Shown in pieces: positions 26,503 through 35,860 of a DNA stretch of 46,041 nt. The notes under the pieces were generated by a model that did no database searches, was not told where the DNA came from, and saw nothing but the letters and a program-made list of their open reading frames with translations. The first letter of the stretch is position 1; every line of letters starts with the position of its first letter. The translations under genes were made by a program, and so were the position numbers. The DNA lies in contig CAIPJS010000068.1 of NCBI GenBank assembly GCA_903865435.1, forward strand, positions 1 to 46,041, written 5' to 3'. This DNA comes from an uncultured Bacteroidota bacterium. GTDB lineage: Bacteria > Bacteroidota > Bacteroidia > Chitinophagales > Chitinophagaceae.

Positions 26503-27432
26503 TTACAATGTTTTTAAAACATCATTCATGCTTCTTACAGCATCAGCACTTTTGTTGAAAGCTGCTTGTTCCTCAGCAGACAAATCCATTTCAACAATTT
26601 TTTCCCATCCATTTTTTCCAATCACTACAGGTACGCCTAAGCAAATGTCTTTTTGACCATATTCTCCATTCAAACTTACGCAACAAGTAAATAATTTCTT
26701 TTCATCTCTTACAATGCTTTCTACCAAAGACGCTCCTGCAGCACCTGGTGCATACCAAGCAGAAGTGCCTAATAATTTAGTTAAAGTAGCACCACCCACC
26801 ATGGTATCGTTGATGATTTTTTCTTGTGCTGCTGCATCTAAGAATTTAGTAACAGGAATGCTGTTCCAAGTAGCATGCTTAATCAAAGGAATCATAGTGG
26901 TATCACCATGACCACCTACCACCAAAGCATTTAAATCTGCAGGGCTGCAGTTTAAAGTAGTGCTTAATTGATATTTGAAACGAGCGCTGTCTAATGTGCC
27001 GCCCATGCCAATAATTTTATTTTTTGCTAATCCAGTAGATTGCAAAGCCAAATAAGTCATGGTATCCATTGGATTGCTAATTACAATGATGATTGCATTT
27101 GGAGAAAACTTCAAAATATTTTCACAAACACCTTTAACGATCCCCGCATTCGTGCCAATCAATTCTTCACGCGTCATACCTGGTTTACGTGGCAAACCAG
27201 AAGTAATTACGACTACATCTGAATTTGCTGTTTTGCTATAATCATTGGTGCTACCACTAATTTTTGTATCAAATCCTAATAAGGCAGCAGTCTGCATCAT
27301 GTCCTGTGCTTTACCTTCTGCAAATCCTTCTTTTATGTCTAATAAAACCAATTCTGTTGCCAATTCTTTACGGGCAATATTGTCTGCACATGTTGCGCCT
27401 ACTGCACCTGCGCCTACTACGGTAACTTTCAT
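26503..27432 (-). CDS. mdh: Malate dehydrogenase (LDH-like type)
   Basis: The 309-residue protein has the NAD-binding GAGAVGATCADNIA at residues 7-20 and LLDIKEG, whose Asp favours NAD. The substrate loop GLPRKPGMTREELIG contains the paired Arg residues of malate dehydrogenase (RKPGM), rather than the lactate type. Active-site His sits in GGHGDTTM (about residue 174). It interconverts malate and oxaloacetate in the TCA cycle. It stands alone on the minus strand, with a possible -7 box 39-46 bases upstream. Confidence 0.95.
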   Translation of the reverse strand: MKVTVVGAGAVGATCADNIARKELATELVLLDIKEGFAEGKAQDMMQTAALLGFDTKISGSTNDYSKTANSDVVVITSGLPRKPGMTREELIGTNAGIVKGVCENILKFSPNAIIIVISNPMDTMTYLALQSTGLAKNKIIGMGGTLDSARFKYQLSTTLNCSPADLNALVVGGHGDTTMIPLIKHATWNSIPVTKFLDAAAQEKIINDTMVGGATLTKLLGTSAWYAPGAAGASLVESIVRDEKKLFTCCVSLNGEYGQKDICLGVPVVIGKNGWEKIVEMDLSAEEQAAFNKSADAVRSMNDVLKTL

Positions 27433-27470
27433 ATAATGTTATTTTTAATGTATGTATTATTTTTCCGGGG

Positions 27471-27478
27471 CAAAGTTA
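27471..27478 (-). promoter_or_regulatory. Candidate -7 box upstream of mdh
   Basis: The minus-strand sequence TAACTTTG matches TAnnTTTG exactly and lies 38 bases before the mdh start. A TTG is found 25 bases upstream of it, just beyond the usual spacing of about 17-23. The same octamer precedes secA at a similar distance. Confidence 0.45.
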
Positions 27479-27479
27479 A

Positions 27480-27983
27480 CTAATTGCTTTCTATTATTTT
27501 AACCAATTCGAAAACATCTGTGCCTTGTTCATAAACTTTTAACAAAGTGCCTTTTAAATAGATGGCCATAAAGGGGGTCATTCTAGGTCTAAAGAAAGTG
27601 GGGAGGGTAAAATTGGGGTCTCTGCCAATAACCACATTGGGCTGATTGATCAAATTGTACTTTTCTGCAAATTTTTTGATGGACTCCATATCTCTATAGC
27701 TGTCCCATATAAACAATACGTTTTTAAATTTCTCAGGGTACTTGTTAATTTCAGCAGCTTCTTTTTCACAATGCGGACAATCTGGGCTAAATATAATGAT
27801 ACAAGTAAATTTGTATTTAGGAATTTGTTTGTTGGTAATTTCTTTTCCATCTACGCTGGTAATAGAAAAAGAAGGCAATTGCTTGTCTTTTAAATAAGGT
27901 GCATTGGGATCCACAGTAGGCCCTTGTGCATTTATTTGTGTAAGAAATGCCAAGCTTAATAAAAGAGTTAAACCGTATTTCAT
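27480..27983 (-). CDS. Exported thioredoxin-like protein (TlpA/redoxin type)
   Basis: This 167-residue protein has a signal peptide (MKYGLTLLLSLAFLTQINAQ). A thioredoxin-like domain follows: 'LKDKQLPSFSITSVDGKEI', the active-site SPDCPHCEKE, whose CPHC resembles DsbA more than thioredoxin, and 'RMTPFMAIYLKG' with the cis-Pro. It probably acts in periplasmic thiol-disulfide exchange. It is the third gene of the lysA operon, two bases after the MlaF-like gene. Whether it has a functional link to lipid transport is unknown. Confidence 0.85.
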   Translation of the reverse strand: MKYGLTLLLSLAFLTQINAQGPTVDPNAPYLKDKQLPSFSITSVDGKEITNKQIPKYKFTCIIIFSPDCPHCEKEAAEINKYPEKFKNVLFIWDSYRDMESIKKFAEKYNLINQPNVVIGRDPNFTLPTFFRPRMTPFMAIYLKGTLLKVYEQGTDVFELVKIIESN

Positions 27984-27985
27984 AA

Positions 27986-28762
27986 TTATGCTTTGTTTTT
28001 TTGTGCTATCATTCTCATCGATTTTGCGTCTTGCAAAAATTCTGATGCGAAAATGAAATTATTTAAAAGTTTATTTTGACTGTAAATGATGTCTTGATTA
28101 GATCCTTCCCATTCTTTTTTACCTTGATGCAAATAAATGATGTAGTTGCCAATTTCCATTACACTGTTCATGTCATGGGTCACTACAACAGTAGTGATAT
28201 TAAATTCTACCGTTAATTCATGAATCAATTTATCAATGACCATGGAGGTTTGCGGGTCTAATCCAGAATTGGGTTCATCGCAAAATAAATACTTAGGTTT
28301 CATGACCAAGGCACGGGCCAAACCCACTCTCTTTTTCATCCCCCCGCTTAGTTCTGCAGGAAATTTATCATTCACGCCTTCTAATTGCACACGCTTTAAA
28401 ATCTCGTCTACTTTTGCCTTTTTTTCAATTAAATTCAATTCCGAAAACATATCCAATGGGAAACGCACATTTTCTTCAACTGTCATGGAATCAAATAAGG
28501 CATTGCCTTGAAACAACATGCCTAAATTTTGTCTTAATACTTTGCGCTCATCTTTATTCATGGTAGATAAAGCAATTTCGTCAAAAAGAATGTCGCCTTT
28601 ATCTGCTTTCAATAAATCTACAATACATTTTACCAATACGGTTTTACCGCTACCACTGGTACCAATAATTAAATTGCAAATACCGGGCTTGAATTGGGCA
28701 CTAATATCATCAATGACAATATGGTCGCCAAATCTTTTACTGATATGTTGAATTTCAATCAT
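27986..28762 (-). CDS. ABC transporter ATPase, MlaF-type
   Basis: The 258-residue protein has Walker A GTSGSGKT (34-41), signature LSGGMKKR with the Met-Lys-Lys-Arg typical of MlaF-like subunits, and Walker B 'YLFCDEPNSGLDP'. The H-loop is in 'VVTHDMN'. MlaF drives phospholipid transport through the MlaFEDB complex; the likely permease here is the MlaE homologue at 39500-40237, about 11 kb away. It is tightly packed between the lysA gene (2-base gap) and the redoxin gene (2-base gap). No MCE (MlaD-type) protein is next to it. Confidence 0.92.
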   Translation of the reverse strand: MIEIQHISKRFGDHIVIDDISAQFKPGICNLIIGTSGSGKTVLVKCIVDLLKADKGDILFDEIALSTMNKDERKVLRQNLGMLFQGNALFDSMTVEENVRFPLDMFSELNLIEKKAKVDEILKRVQLEGVNDKFPAELSGGMKKRVGLARALVMKPKYLFCDEPNSGLDPQTSMVIDKLIHELTVEFNITTVVVTHDMNSVMEIGNYIIYLHQGKKEWEGSNQDIIYSQNKLLNNFIFASEFLQDAKSMRMIAQKNKA

Positions 28763-28764
28763 GG

Positions 28765-29982
28765 TTATTGATTAAGGGGCATTTGCAATGCCAATAAATC
28801 TTCAAATGTGTCTGGTCTGCTAATTAATTTAGCCTTCCCATTTTCAAACAAAACCTGTGCAGGTTTAAAACGCGCATTGTAATTACTCGACATTTCATAA
28901 CCATAAGCGCCTGCATTATAAAACACCAAAAAATCTCCTTCGGTTATAGAAGGTATGGGCCTGTCCCATGCAAAAGTATCTGTTTCACAAATATTGCCCA
29001 CTACTGCATAGTTCTTTAGTGATTTAGTAGGCGCTGATAAATTGTCAATATGGTGGTAAGCATCATAAAACATAGGTCTAATCAAGTGGTTCAATCCACT
29101 GTTGATGCCAGCAAAATGAATCTCGCCCGATTGTTTTAGCACATTTACTTTGGTGATAAAAAATCCTGATTCACTTACTAAATATTTACCTGGTTCAAAC
29201 CAAGCAGTTAAATTTCTACCGGCTTTTGCAGACAAATCAGCCATGACTTTATTTACCTCTTGTCCCAATAAAGCAATGTCTGTTCCTTTTTCATTGGGTT
29301 GATAAGGCACTTTAAATCCGCCGCCAAAATCTAAAATATTTACAGTAGGAAAATCGGGTAATATTTTTTCAAACACCACAGCCGATTGTAAAAAAACTGC
29401 AACATCTTTAATTTCACTACCTGTATGAATGTGTAAAGTAGCAATATTGATTTTGTATTTTTCTTGTAAAGCTTTTAGTTCATTGATTTGTTTAAAAGGA
29501 ATGCCAAATTTGCTTTTATCATGACCAGTTGAAATTTTTAAATTGCCCCCTGCCATAATATCGGGTCTAATTCGAACGCCCACAGGATATCTACTGCCAT
29601 AAGTCATTCCAAATTTTTCTATATTGGATAAGCTATCGATATTAATGTGTACACCCAAACTCACAGCTTCTTTAATTTCTTCAAAGTCTACACTATTACT
29701 GGTGTATAAAATATTAGAAGCATCAAAGCCTACATGTAAAGCCAATTTAACTTCGTTGATAGAACTACAATCGATATTGCAGCCTGCTTTTTTGACAACC
29801 TCTAAAACATGAATATTGGTTAATGCTTTACATGCATAAAAAAAACAAACAGACTTATTTGAAAAGTTGCTTAATAAATTTTTATATTGGTCTACCATTT
29901 TTTCGGCATGGTATACATACAAAGGCGTGCCATAGGTTTGGGCGGCCTCATTTAATTGCGCATAAGTTAAACTAGAATTCAT
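28765..29982 (-). CDS. lysA: Diaminopimelate decarboxylase
   Basis: This 405-residue PLP enzyme (fold III) has the Schiff-base Lys in FFYACKALTN (Lys52), the HIHTGSEI motif, GGGFKVPY and CETDTF, whose Cys contacts the substrate carboxylate. It converts meso-diaminopimelate to L-lysine, the last step of lysine synthesis. The ATG at 29982 is chosen because the 15-base longer form would start with TTG and add unsupported residues. The MlaF-like gene follows after 2 bases, so the two are surely co-transcribed. Confidence 0.93.
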   Translation of the reverse strand: MNSSLTYAQLNEAAQTYGTPLYVYHAEKMVDQYKNLLSNFSNKSVCFFYACKALTNIHVLEVVKKAGCNIDCSSINEVKLALHVGFDASNILYTSNSVDFEEIKEAVSLGVHINIDSLSNIEKFGMTYGSRYPVGVRIRPDIMAGGNLKISTGHDKSKFGIPFKQINELKALQEKYKINIATLHIHTGSEIKDVAVFLQSAVVFEKILPDFPTVNILDFGGGFKVPYQPNEKGTDIALLGQEVNKVMADLSAKAGRNLTAWFEPGKYLVSESGFFITKVNVLKQSGEIHFAGINSGLNHLIRPMFYDAYHHIDNLSAPTKSLKNYAVVGNICETDTFAWDRPIPSITEGDFLVFYNAGAYGYEMSSNYNARFKPAQVLFENGKAKLISRPDTFEDLLALQMPLNQ

Positions 29983-30070
29983 TACACGAAGATACAATGA
30001 GAACTAGGTTCGGTCATTATAAGAAGCTTATAATTTTGAAAAAAAGTAGGAATGGAAATGTGACTAAAGC

Positions 30071-30790
30071 TTATTGAATAGGACTTTCGGGACTAGTATC
30101 TTCTTCATCTGATGCTGCTTCAAAACCGTCTGTTTCTTCTGGAAGATTGGGTGGTTCTGCTTCTTCCGCATCTTCGGTTTGATCAAAAACGCTGTTGTCC
30201 GTAAAATCTTCCGGCTTGATGATGGTGGCTTCGACCAATTGATCGGCCAAAACCTCTCTTATTTTAGGTAAGTCATCTGTGGAGTTGATGCCGAAATAAT
30301 CCATAAAGTTTTTAGAGGTAGAATATACCAAAGGCTTACCAGGTAAATGTTCGTTACGACCACTAATGGTAATCAATTCCTTTTCTAATAATTTTTGAAT
30401 AGAATAATCGCTGTTTACCCCTCTAATGGCTTCCACTTCACCCTTGGTGATAGGTTGTTTGTAAGCAATAATGGCTAAAGATTCTAAAGCCGCATTGGAC
30501 AAACGCTTTAAAAATTTATCTCCATTTAATTGGGCAATGGTTTTATGAAAATCGGGCTTGGTTAAAAACTGCCATCCGCCGCCGCTTTGTTTTAATTCAA
30601 AAGGATAAAATTCAGTACTGTATTTTTCTTGAATGCCATTCAATGCACTTTCTACTTGATCCAAACTAATGCGCTCTTCTAAAAATCCAAAAGCGTTGTT
30701 GATGAGTTCGGTAATATCATTCGCGTTCAATGCTTTTTCACTTGCAAAGATAAGCGCTTCAATATGCGGAATAATTTGGCTAATTTCCAT
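30071..30790 (-). CDS. scpB: Segregation and condensation protein B
   Basis: The 239-residue protein has two winged-helix domains: the first ends near residue 75, the second has 'SNAALESLAIIAYKQPITKGEVEAIRGVNSDYSIQKLLEKELI', the family's most conserved stretch. A C-terminal acidic tail (about 50 residues, rich in Glu/Asp/Pro) is unstructured. ScpB with ScpA and SMC condenses the chromosome. No scpA is adjacent. The atpG stop lies 10 bases upstream, so the genes are likely co-transcribed. Confidence 0.93.
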   Translation of the reverse strand: MEISQIIPHIEALIFASEKALNANDITELINNAFGFLEERISLDQVESALNGIQEKYSTEFYPFELKQSGGGWQFLTKPDFHKTIAQLNGDKFLKRLSNAALESLAIIAYKQPITKGEVEAIRGVNSDYSIQKLLEKELITISGRNEHLPGKPLVYSTSKNFMDYFGINSTDDLPKIREVLADQLVEATIIKPEDFTDNSVFDQTEDAEEAEPPNLPEETDGFEAASDEEDTSPESPIQ

Positions 30791-30800
30791 AGGGTTGGGC

Positions 30801-31670
30801 TTAACCGTTTAACGCTGCGGCACCACTTACAATCTCGGTAAGTTCAGTGGTAATGGCTGCTTGACGTGCACGGTTGTAAGATAATTTCAATGATTTTAAT
30901 AATTCGTTAGCGTTTTCGCTTGCTTTATCCATTGCAGTCATTCTAGCTCCATGCTCACTTGCATTCGCATCTAGCACGGCTTTGAATAATTGTGTGTTTA
31001 ATATTTTGGGCATCAATTCTGCAACCAACACTTCTTTGTGTGGTTCAAAAATAAAGTCGGTTTTTTTCTGATTTGCTTTCTTGGCAATTTTTGGAATAGG
31101 TAAAAAAGGCTCAGCCGTTGGCAATTGAGTAGCTGCATTTTTAAATTCGCTGTAGATCACTTCTATTGCATCAAATTCTTTATTTGCAAATGCATTCATC
31201 GCCGCTTTCGCAGCCGTTTTCACATTTTCAAATTTTAAGTCTAAGAAAATGTCTTTAAAATCTGCATTGGTTTTGTAACCAGATTTAGATAAACTTTCAA
31301 ATCCTTTCTTACCAATATTCCAGATGGTAATATTTTTATTTTGATATTTTTCTGCAATCGTAATTTTAGCTAATTTAACTAAGTTGGCGTTGTATCCACC
31401 ACACAAACCTCTGTCCGAAGTAATCACAATTAATAATACATTATTAATGGGCCTGGTTTCGGCCAAAGCTAAATTCATATCCCCATCTAAACTGCCAATG
31501 ATATTGCTTAACATATCTTGCAACTTGCGCGTATAAGGTCTCATTTGTGTAATCGCATCTTGCGCACGGCGTAATTTAGCAGCACTTACCATCTTCATGG
31601 CCTTAGTGAGCTGTTGGGTACTTTGGGTACTTTTAATCCTGTTTCTTACTTCGTTTAATTGACCTGCCAT
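30801..31670 (-). CDS. atpG: ATP synthase F1 gamma subunit
   Basis: This 289-residue protein carries the gamma signatures: N-terminal 'IKSTQSTQQLTKAMKMVSAAKLRRA' and C-terminal 'ASEHGARMTAMDKASENANELL', with 'ITSDRGLCGGYNANL' in the centre. Gamma is the rotor shaft between F1 catalytic sites and the membrane ring. It is usually encoded with atpA and other ATP-synthase genes. Here it heads a two-gene unit with scpB, and secA starts on the opposite strand. No other ATP-synthase gene is in the window. Confidence 0.95.
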   Translation of the reverse strand: MAGQLNEVRNRIKSTQSTQQLTKAMKMVSAAKLRRAQDAITQMRPYTRKLQDMLSNIIGSLDGDMNLALAETRPINNVLLIVITSDRGLCGGYNANLVKLAKITIAEKYQNKNITIWNIGKKGFESLSKSGYKTNADFKDIFLDLKFENVKTAAKAAMNAFANKEFDAIEVIYSEFKNAATQLPTAEPFLPIPKIAKKANQKKTDFIFEPHKEVLVAELMPKILNTQLFKAVLDANASEHGARMTAMDKASENANELLKSLKLSYNRARQAAITTELTEIVSGAAALNG

Positions 31671-31734
31671 AGCATTTTTTAGTTTCTAAAGTTCAAGTGG
31701 GTGCCTGTTAAAATAGTGGGCATCCAAAGGCGAG

Positions 31735-31765
31735 CAAAGGTATCATTTTTTCGTCCATTTTTCAA
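31735..31765 (-). promoter_or_regulatory. Candidate promoter for atpG-scpB
   Basis: On the minus strand TTG at 31765-31763, a 20-base spacer and TACCTTTG at 31742-31735 match the Bacteroidota -33/-7 consensus (TTG, about 20 bases, TAnnTTTG). The start codon is 64 bases downstream of the -7 box. This is the best-matching promoter I found. Confidence 0.6.
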
Positions 31766-31834
31766 TTTTAAGGCCATTCAAGTTAATTTTTATATTGGAC
31801 CCCCCTTAAAACCCTCAAACTCAACCCAAATACT

Positions 31835-31842
31835 TAACTTTG
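31835..31842 (+). promoter_or_regulatory. Candidate -7 box for secA
   Basis: TAACTTTG matches TAnnTTTG exactly and ends 46 bases before the secA start. No -33 TTG at the usual spacing is visible. The divergent atpG box lies about 100 bases away. Confidence 0.4.
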
Positions 31843-31888
31843 GCACGCCTATTGAGTATAGGAAATAACACAATTATCAAGCAGAAAT

Positions 31889-34800
31889 ATGTTACAAATT
31901 ATAAGTAAACTATTTGGGGGTTCAAAAAGTGAGAAAGATGTCAAGAAAATTGAACATTTGGTGCCCGTAATCAATGGACACTTTGAAAGCTATAAATCGC
32001 TGAATAATGATCAATTAAGAGCTAAAACGCTTGATTTTAAAGCACGCATCAATGCCCATTTGTCTGAAACAGATGGCCTTATTGCCCAGGAGCAAGAAAG
32101 GGCCGAGGCCCTTCCTTTGAGTGATTTTTTAGGAAGAGATACCATCTATGAACATATAGATACCTTAAAAAAAGAAAGAGACCAGGCCATTGAAAAGGCT
32201 TTATGGGAAATTTTGCCAGAAGCTTTTGCTGTGGTAAAAGAAGCGGCCCGCAGATTTACCGAGGAAGAGGAATTGGTTTCAACTGCAACCCAATTAGACC
32301 GCGATTTATCTGTTAAAAAAGAATACATCCAAATTAAAGCAGATCAATCTGTTTTTCAAACTACTTGGAAAGCCGCAGGTACGCCTGTTACTTGGAACAT
32401 GGTACATTATGATGTACAGTTGTTAGGGGGTATTGTCTTGCATCAAGGAAAAATTGCCGAGATGTCAACTGGGGAGGGTAAAACTTTAGTTTCTACTTTA
32501 CCCGCTTATTTAAATGCACTAGCAGGGGAAGGCGTACACATAGTAACAGTGAATGATTATTTAGCAAAAAGAGATAGTGAGTGGAATGGTACTTTATTTG
32601 AGTGGTTGGGTATTACTGTGGATTGTATCGATAAGCATCAACCCAATTCAGAAGAACGTCGTGATGCCTATCGTGCCGATATTACTTATGGAACCAATAA
32701 TGAATTTGGATTTGATTATTTAAGAGATAATATGGTACATACACCAGAAGAAATGGTGCAACGAAAACATCATTATGCCATGGTGGATGAAGTAGATAGC
32801 GTATTAATTGACGATGCACGTACACCATTAATTATTTCTGGTCCCATAGGTCATCAAACTGGTGAGCAACAATTTTTTGAATTGAAACCAAGAATCGAAA
32901 AATTGGTAGAGATGCAAAAGAAAACAGTGAACCAGTTTTTAATTGAGGCTAAAAAGAAAATAGCAGAAGGCAATGACGATCCTAAAGATGGTGGAAAGGC
33001 TTTGTACAGTGCGTTTAGAGGTTTACCTAAGAACAGTGCCATTATTAAATATTTAAGTGAGCCGGGTATAAGAGTGAAATTGCAAAAGTCAGAAAACTAT
33101 TATTTGGCCGATCAGCAAAGAGAAATGCACCATGTAGATGCGGATTTATTTTTCCATATTGATGAAAAAAATAATTCTGTGGAATTAACAGATAAAGGCT
33201 TGCATTTAATTACAAAACAAGGAGAGGATCCGAATTTCTTTTTATTGCCAGACATTAGTGTTGCATTAAACGCCATTGATCAAAATGTAAATTTAAAAGC
33301 CGAAGAAAAATTACAACAAAAAGAAGCCATCATATCAGATTATAGTATCAAGGCCGATCGCATTCACACCGTGAACCAATTGTTGAAAGCCTATACTTTA
33401 TTTGACAACGATGTAGAATATGTAGTCATTGATGGACAAGTAAAAATTGTAGATGAGCAAACGGGTCGTATAATGGAAGGCCGTCGTTATTCAGACGGAT
33501 TACACCAAGCCATTGAAGCCAAAGAAAATGTAAAGATAGAAGCGGCCACACAAACCTATGCCACTATTACTTTGCAGAACTTTTTTAGAATGTACCATAA
33601 GTTGGCAGGTATGACAGGTACTGCGGAAACAGAGGCTTCAGAGTTTTGGAGTATTTATAAATTAGATGTGGTTTCTATTCCTACCAATATTCCAGCTATT
33701 AGAAAAGACGAGCAAGACTTAGTGTATAAAACCAAGCGTGAAAAATTAGGAGCAGTCATTGAAGCTATTGTTGAATTAAGAGATCAAGGCCGACCAGTTT
33801 TATGTGGTACCACATCGGTGGAAGTAAGTGAATTATTAAGTAGAATGTTGCGTCAGCAAAATATTCCACACAATGTATTGAACGCAAAACAACATGCACG
33901 TGAAGCGCAGGTGGTAGCTGAAGCTGGATTAACTGGAGCAGTAACCATTGCGACAAATATGGCAGGTCGTGGAACGGATATTAAATTAAGTCCTGAAGTA
34001 AAAGCAGCGGGTGGTTTAGCAATATTAGGAACTGAGCGTCATGAGTCGCGTCGTGTAGACAGACAGTTACGTGGACGTGCAGGAAGACAAGGAGATCCAG
34101 GATCTTCTCAATTCTTTATTTCTTTGGAAGATGATTTGATGCGCATGTTTGGAAGTGAGCGTATTGCTAAAGTTATGGACTTTGCTGGATACAAAGAAGG
34201 GGAAGTGATTCAGCACAGTATGATTACCAAATCCATTGAGCGTGCCCAGAAAAAAGTAGAAGAAAATAACTTTGGAATCAGAAAGCGTTTGTTGGAATAT
34301 GATGATGTCATGAACAAGCAAAGAACGGTGATTTATAAAAAAAGAAGTCATGCTTTGTTTGGAGAAAGATTGGCATTGGATTTAGACAATGCATTTTATC
34401 AAGTCATTGAAGGGTTGGTTTTGTCGCACAAAACCAATAACGATTATGAAGCAATGAAATTGGCATTGATTGTGCATACTGGATTTGATACCAAAATTAC
34501 ACCTGAACAATTTAAATCTACCCATGACAATGAATTGGTCGAAGTAGCGTATCAAGAAGCCATTGCACATTATGAATACAAGCGAAATGAGATGATGCAA
34601 AACAGCATGCCTGTTTTCAAAAATATTAGAAAAGAGCAAGGAGCACATATTGAAAATGTGATTGTGCCAGTGGGTGATGGAAAAGTGGTGCACAGTGTAC
34701 TGGTGAATTTAGATAAAAACATAAGCACCAGCGGTGCTACTTTGGTGGCACAAGCAGAAAAGAACATCTCATTAAGTTTTATTGATGATGCATGGAAAGA

Positions 34801-35182
34801 ACATTTACGCGCCATGGATGATTTAAAACAATCGGTACAAACAGCCACTTACGAACAAAAAGATCCATTGGTGATTTATAAAATGGAAGCATTTGAAATG
34901 TTTAGAAGAATGGATTTAGAAATCAACCATAAATTGGTTCAATTTTTATGTCATGCACATTTGCCTTTTGAAAATGCAGTGAAAGAAGGGCGTCAACAAA
35001 AAACCGATTTAAGTAAATTAAGTGCCAACCGAACAGAAGATGCTAGTGAACCTGCTTACAATGATCCAAGTGCGCAAAAGCAAGCCCCTGTGCAAGTAGG
35101 TCCAAAAATTGGACGCAACGATGCATGTCCCTGTGGTAGTGGAAAAAAATACAAAGCTTGTCATGGAAAAGATGCCGCTTAA
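31889..35182 (+). CDS. secA: Preprotein translocase ATPase SecA
   Basis: The 1097-residue protein contains the SecA motor. Walker A is STGEGKT at 193-199, about 90 residues later than in E. coli because of an N-terminal insertion common in Bacteroidota. Others are the DEAD-like DEVDSVLIDDARTP, 'TNMAGRGTDIKL' and 'RQLRGRAGRQGDPGSSQFF'. The C-terminus has the zinc-binding SEC-C motif CPCGSGKKYKACHG. It pushes unfolded preproteins through SecYEG using ATP. Downstream, deoC overlaps its last codons. Confidence 0.97.
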   Translation: MLQIISKLFGGSKSEKDVKKIEHLVPVINGHFESYKSLNNDQLRAKTLDFKARINAHLSETDGLIAQEQERAEALPLSDFLGRDTIYEHIDTLKKERDQAIEKALWEILPEAFAVVKEAARRFTEEEELVSTATQLDRDLSVKKEYIQIKADQSVFQTTWKAAGTPVTWNMVHYDVQLLGGIVLHQGKIAEMSTGEGKTLVSTLPAYLNALAGEGVHIVTVNDYLAKRDSEWNGTLFEWLGITVDCIDKHQPNSEERRDAYRADITYGTNNEFGFDYLRDNMVHTPEEMVQRKHHYAMVDEVDSVLIDDARTPLIISGPIGHQTGEQQFFELKPRIEKLVEMQKKTVNQFLIEAKKKIAEGNDDPKDGGKALYSAFRGLPKNSAIIKYLSEPGIRVKLQKSENYYLADQQREMHHVDADLFFHIDEKNNSVELTDKGLHLITKQGEDPNFFLLPDISVALNAIDQNVNLKAEEKLQQKEAIISDYSIKADRIHTVNQLLKAYTLFDNDVEYVVIDGQVKIVDEQTGRIMEGRRYSDGLHQAIEAKENVKIEAATQTYATITLQNFFRMYHKLAGMTGTAETEASEFWSIYKLDVVSIPTNIPAIRKDEQDLVYKTKREKLGAVIEAIVELRDQGRPVLCGTTSVEVSELLSRMLRQQNIPHNVLNAKQHAREAQVVAEAGLTGAVTIATNMAGRGTDIKLSPEVKAAGGLAILGTERHESRRVDRQLRGRAGRQGDPGSSQFFISLEDDLMRMFGSERIAKVMDFAGYKEGEVIQHSMITKSIERAQKKVEENNFGIRKRLLEYDDVMNKQRTVIYKKRSHALFGERLALDLDNAFYQVIEGLVLSHKTNNDYEAMKLALIVHTGFDTKITPEQFKSTHDNELVEVAYQEAIAHYEYKRNEMMQNSMPVFKNIRKEQGAHIENVIVPVGDGKVVHSVLVNLDKNISTSGATLVAQAEKNISLSFIDDAWKEHLRAMDDLKQSVQTATYEQKDPLVIYKMEAFEMFRRMDLEINHKLVQFLCHAHLPFENAVKEGRQQKTDLSKLSANRTEDASEPAYNDPSAQKQAPVQVGPKIGRNDACPCGSGKKYKACHGKDAA

Positions 35183-35849
35183 TAAATACATCGATCATAC
35201 TGTATTAAAACCAACTTGTTTGGTTTCAGATATAGAAAAACTATGTTTCGAAGCAAAGCAGTATGATTTTGCAGCAGTATGTGTGCCTCCTAATTTTGTA
35301 AAATTGGCCAAAGAAAAAGTGGCGGGTTCTTCTGTGAAAGTAGCTACGGTGATTGGTTTTCCTTTTGGTTACAGTGCTACCGAAGCAAAAATTGCAGAAA
35401 TAATTTTAGCCATGGTAGATGGCGCCGATGAATTAGATGTAGTAGCCAATATCTCTGCCATTAAAAACGGAGATTGGACAGCTATCGCAGATGAAATCAA
35501 TCACATCCTACCCATTATTCGTTCAAAAGATAAAGTAGTAAAAATAATTATTGAATCGGGGCTATTAACTGATGAGGAGATAATCAAGTGTTGTGATATT
35601 TATGGAATAGCCGGTATTGATTATTTAAAAACATCAACAGGCTATGCCGAAAAAGGAGCCAGTGTAGAAGCGGTTCAATTATTTAGAAAATATTTACCCG
35701 AACAAGTGCAAATTAAAGCTTCGGGCGGCATCAGAGACTACGCCACTGCTAAACTAATGATAGATGCAGGTGCAACGCGCATAGGTTGTAGCGCAGGGGT
35801 GGCCATCGTATCGGGCGCTAATGCAGATAATGTAAAATCAAATTATTAA
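35172..35849 (+). CDS. deoC: Deoxyribose-phosphate aldolase
   Basis: This 225-residue protein opens MPLNKYIDHTVLKPT, as in short-form DeoC enzymes. It has the Schiff-base Lys in 'IDYLKTSTGY' and the second conserved Lys in QIKASGGIRD. It cleaves 2-deoxyribose 5-phosphate to glyceraldehyde 3-phosphate and acetaldehyde. The ATG at 35172 is preferred; an ATG at 35163 and two further upstream would also be in frame, but residues before MPLNKYIDH have no family support. It overlaps the secA stop by 11 bases. The M20 gene starts 11 bases after its stop. Confidence 0.93.
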   Translation: MPLNKYIDHTVLKPTCLVSDIEKLCFEAKQYDFAAVCVPPNFVKLAKEKVAGSSVKVATVIGFPFGYSATEAKIAEIILAMVDGADELDVVANISAIKNGDWTAIADEINHILPIIRSKDKVVKIIIESGLLTDEEIIKCCDIYGIAGIDYLKTSTGYAEKGASVEAVQLFRKYLPEQVQIKASGGIRDYATAKLMIDAGATRIGCSAGVAIVSGANADNVKSNY

Positions 35850-35860
35850 CTTTACTTATC

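Noticed and set aside
30003..30040. TAATTTTG on the plus strand upstream of lysA
   Set aside because: It faces away from lysA and no plus-strand gene follows, so it cannot be a promoter for an annotated gene.
35109..35171. Longer deoC starting inside the secA zinc motif
   Set aside because: The extra residues have no match to short-form DeoC, which begin near MPLNKYIDHT-like sequence.
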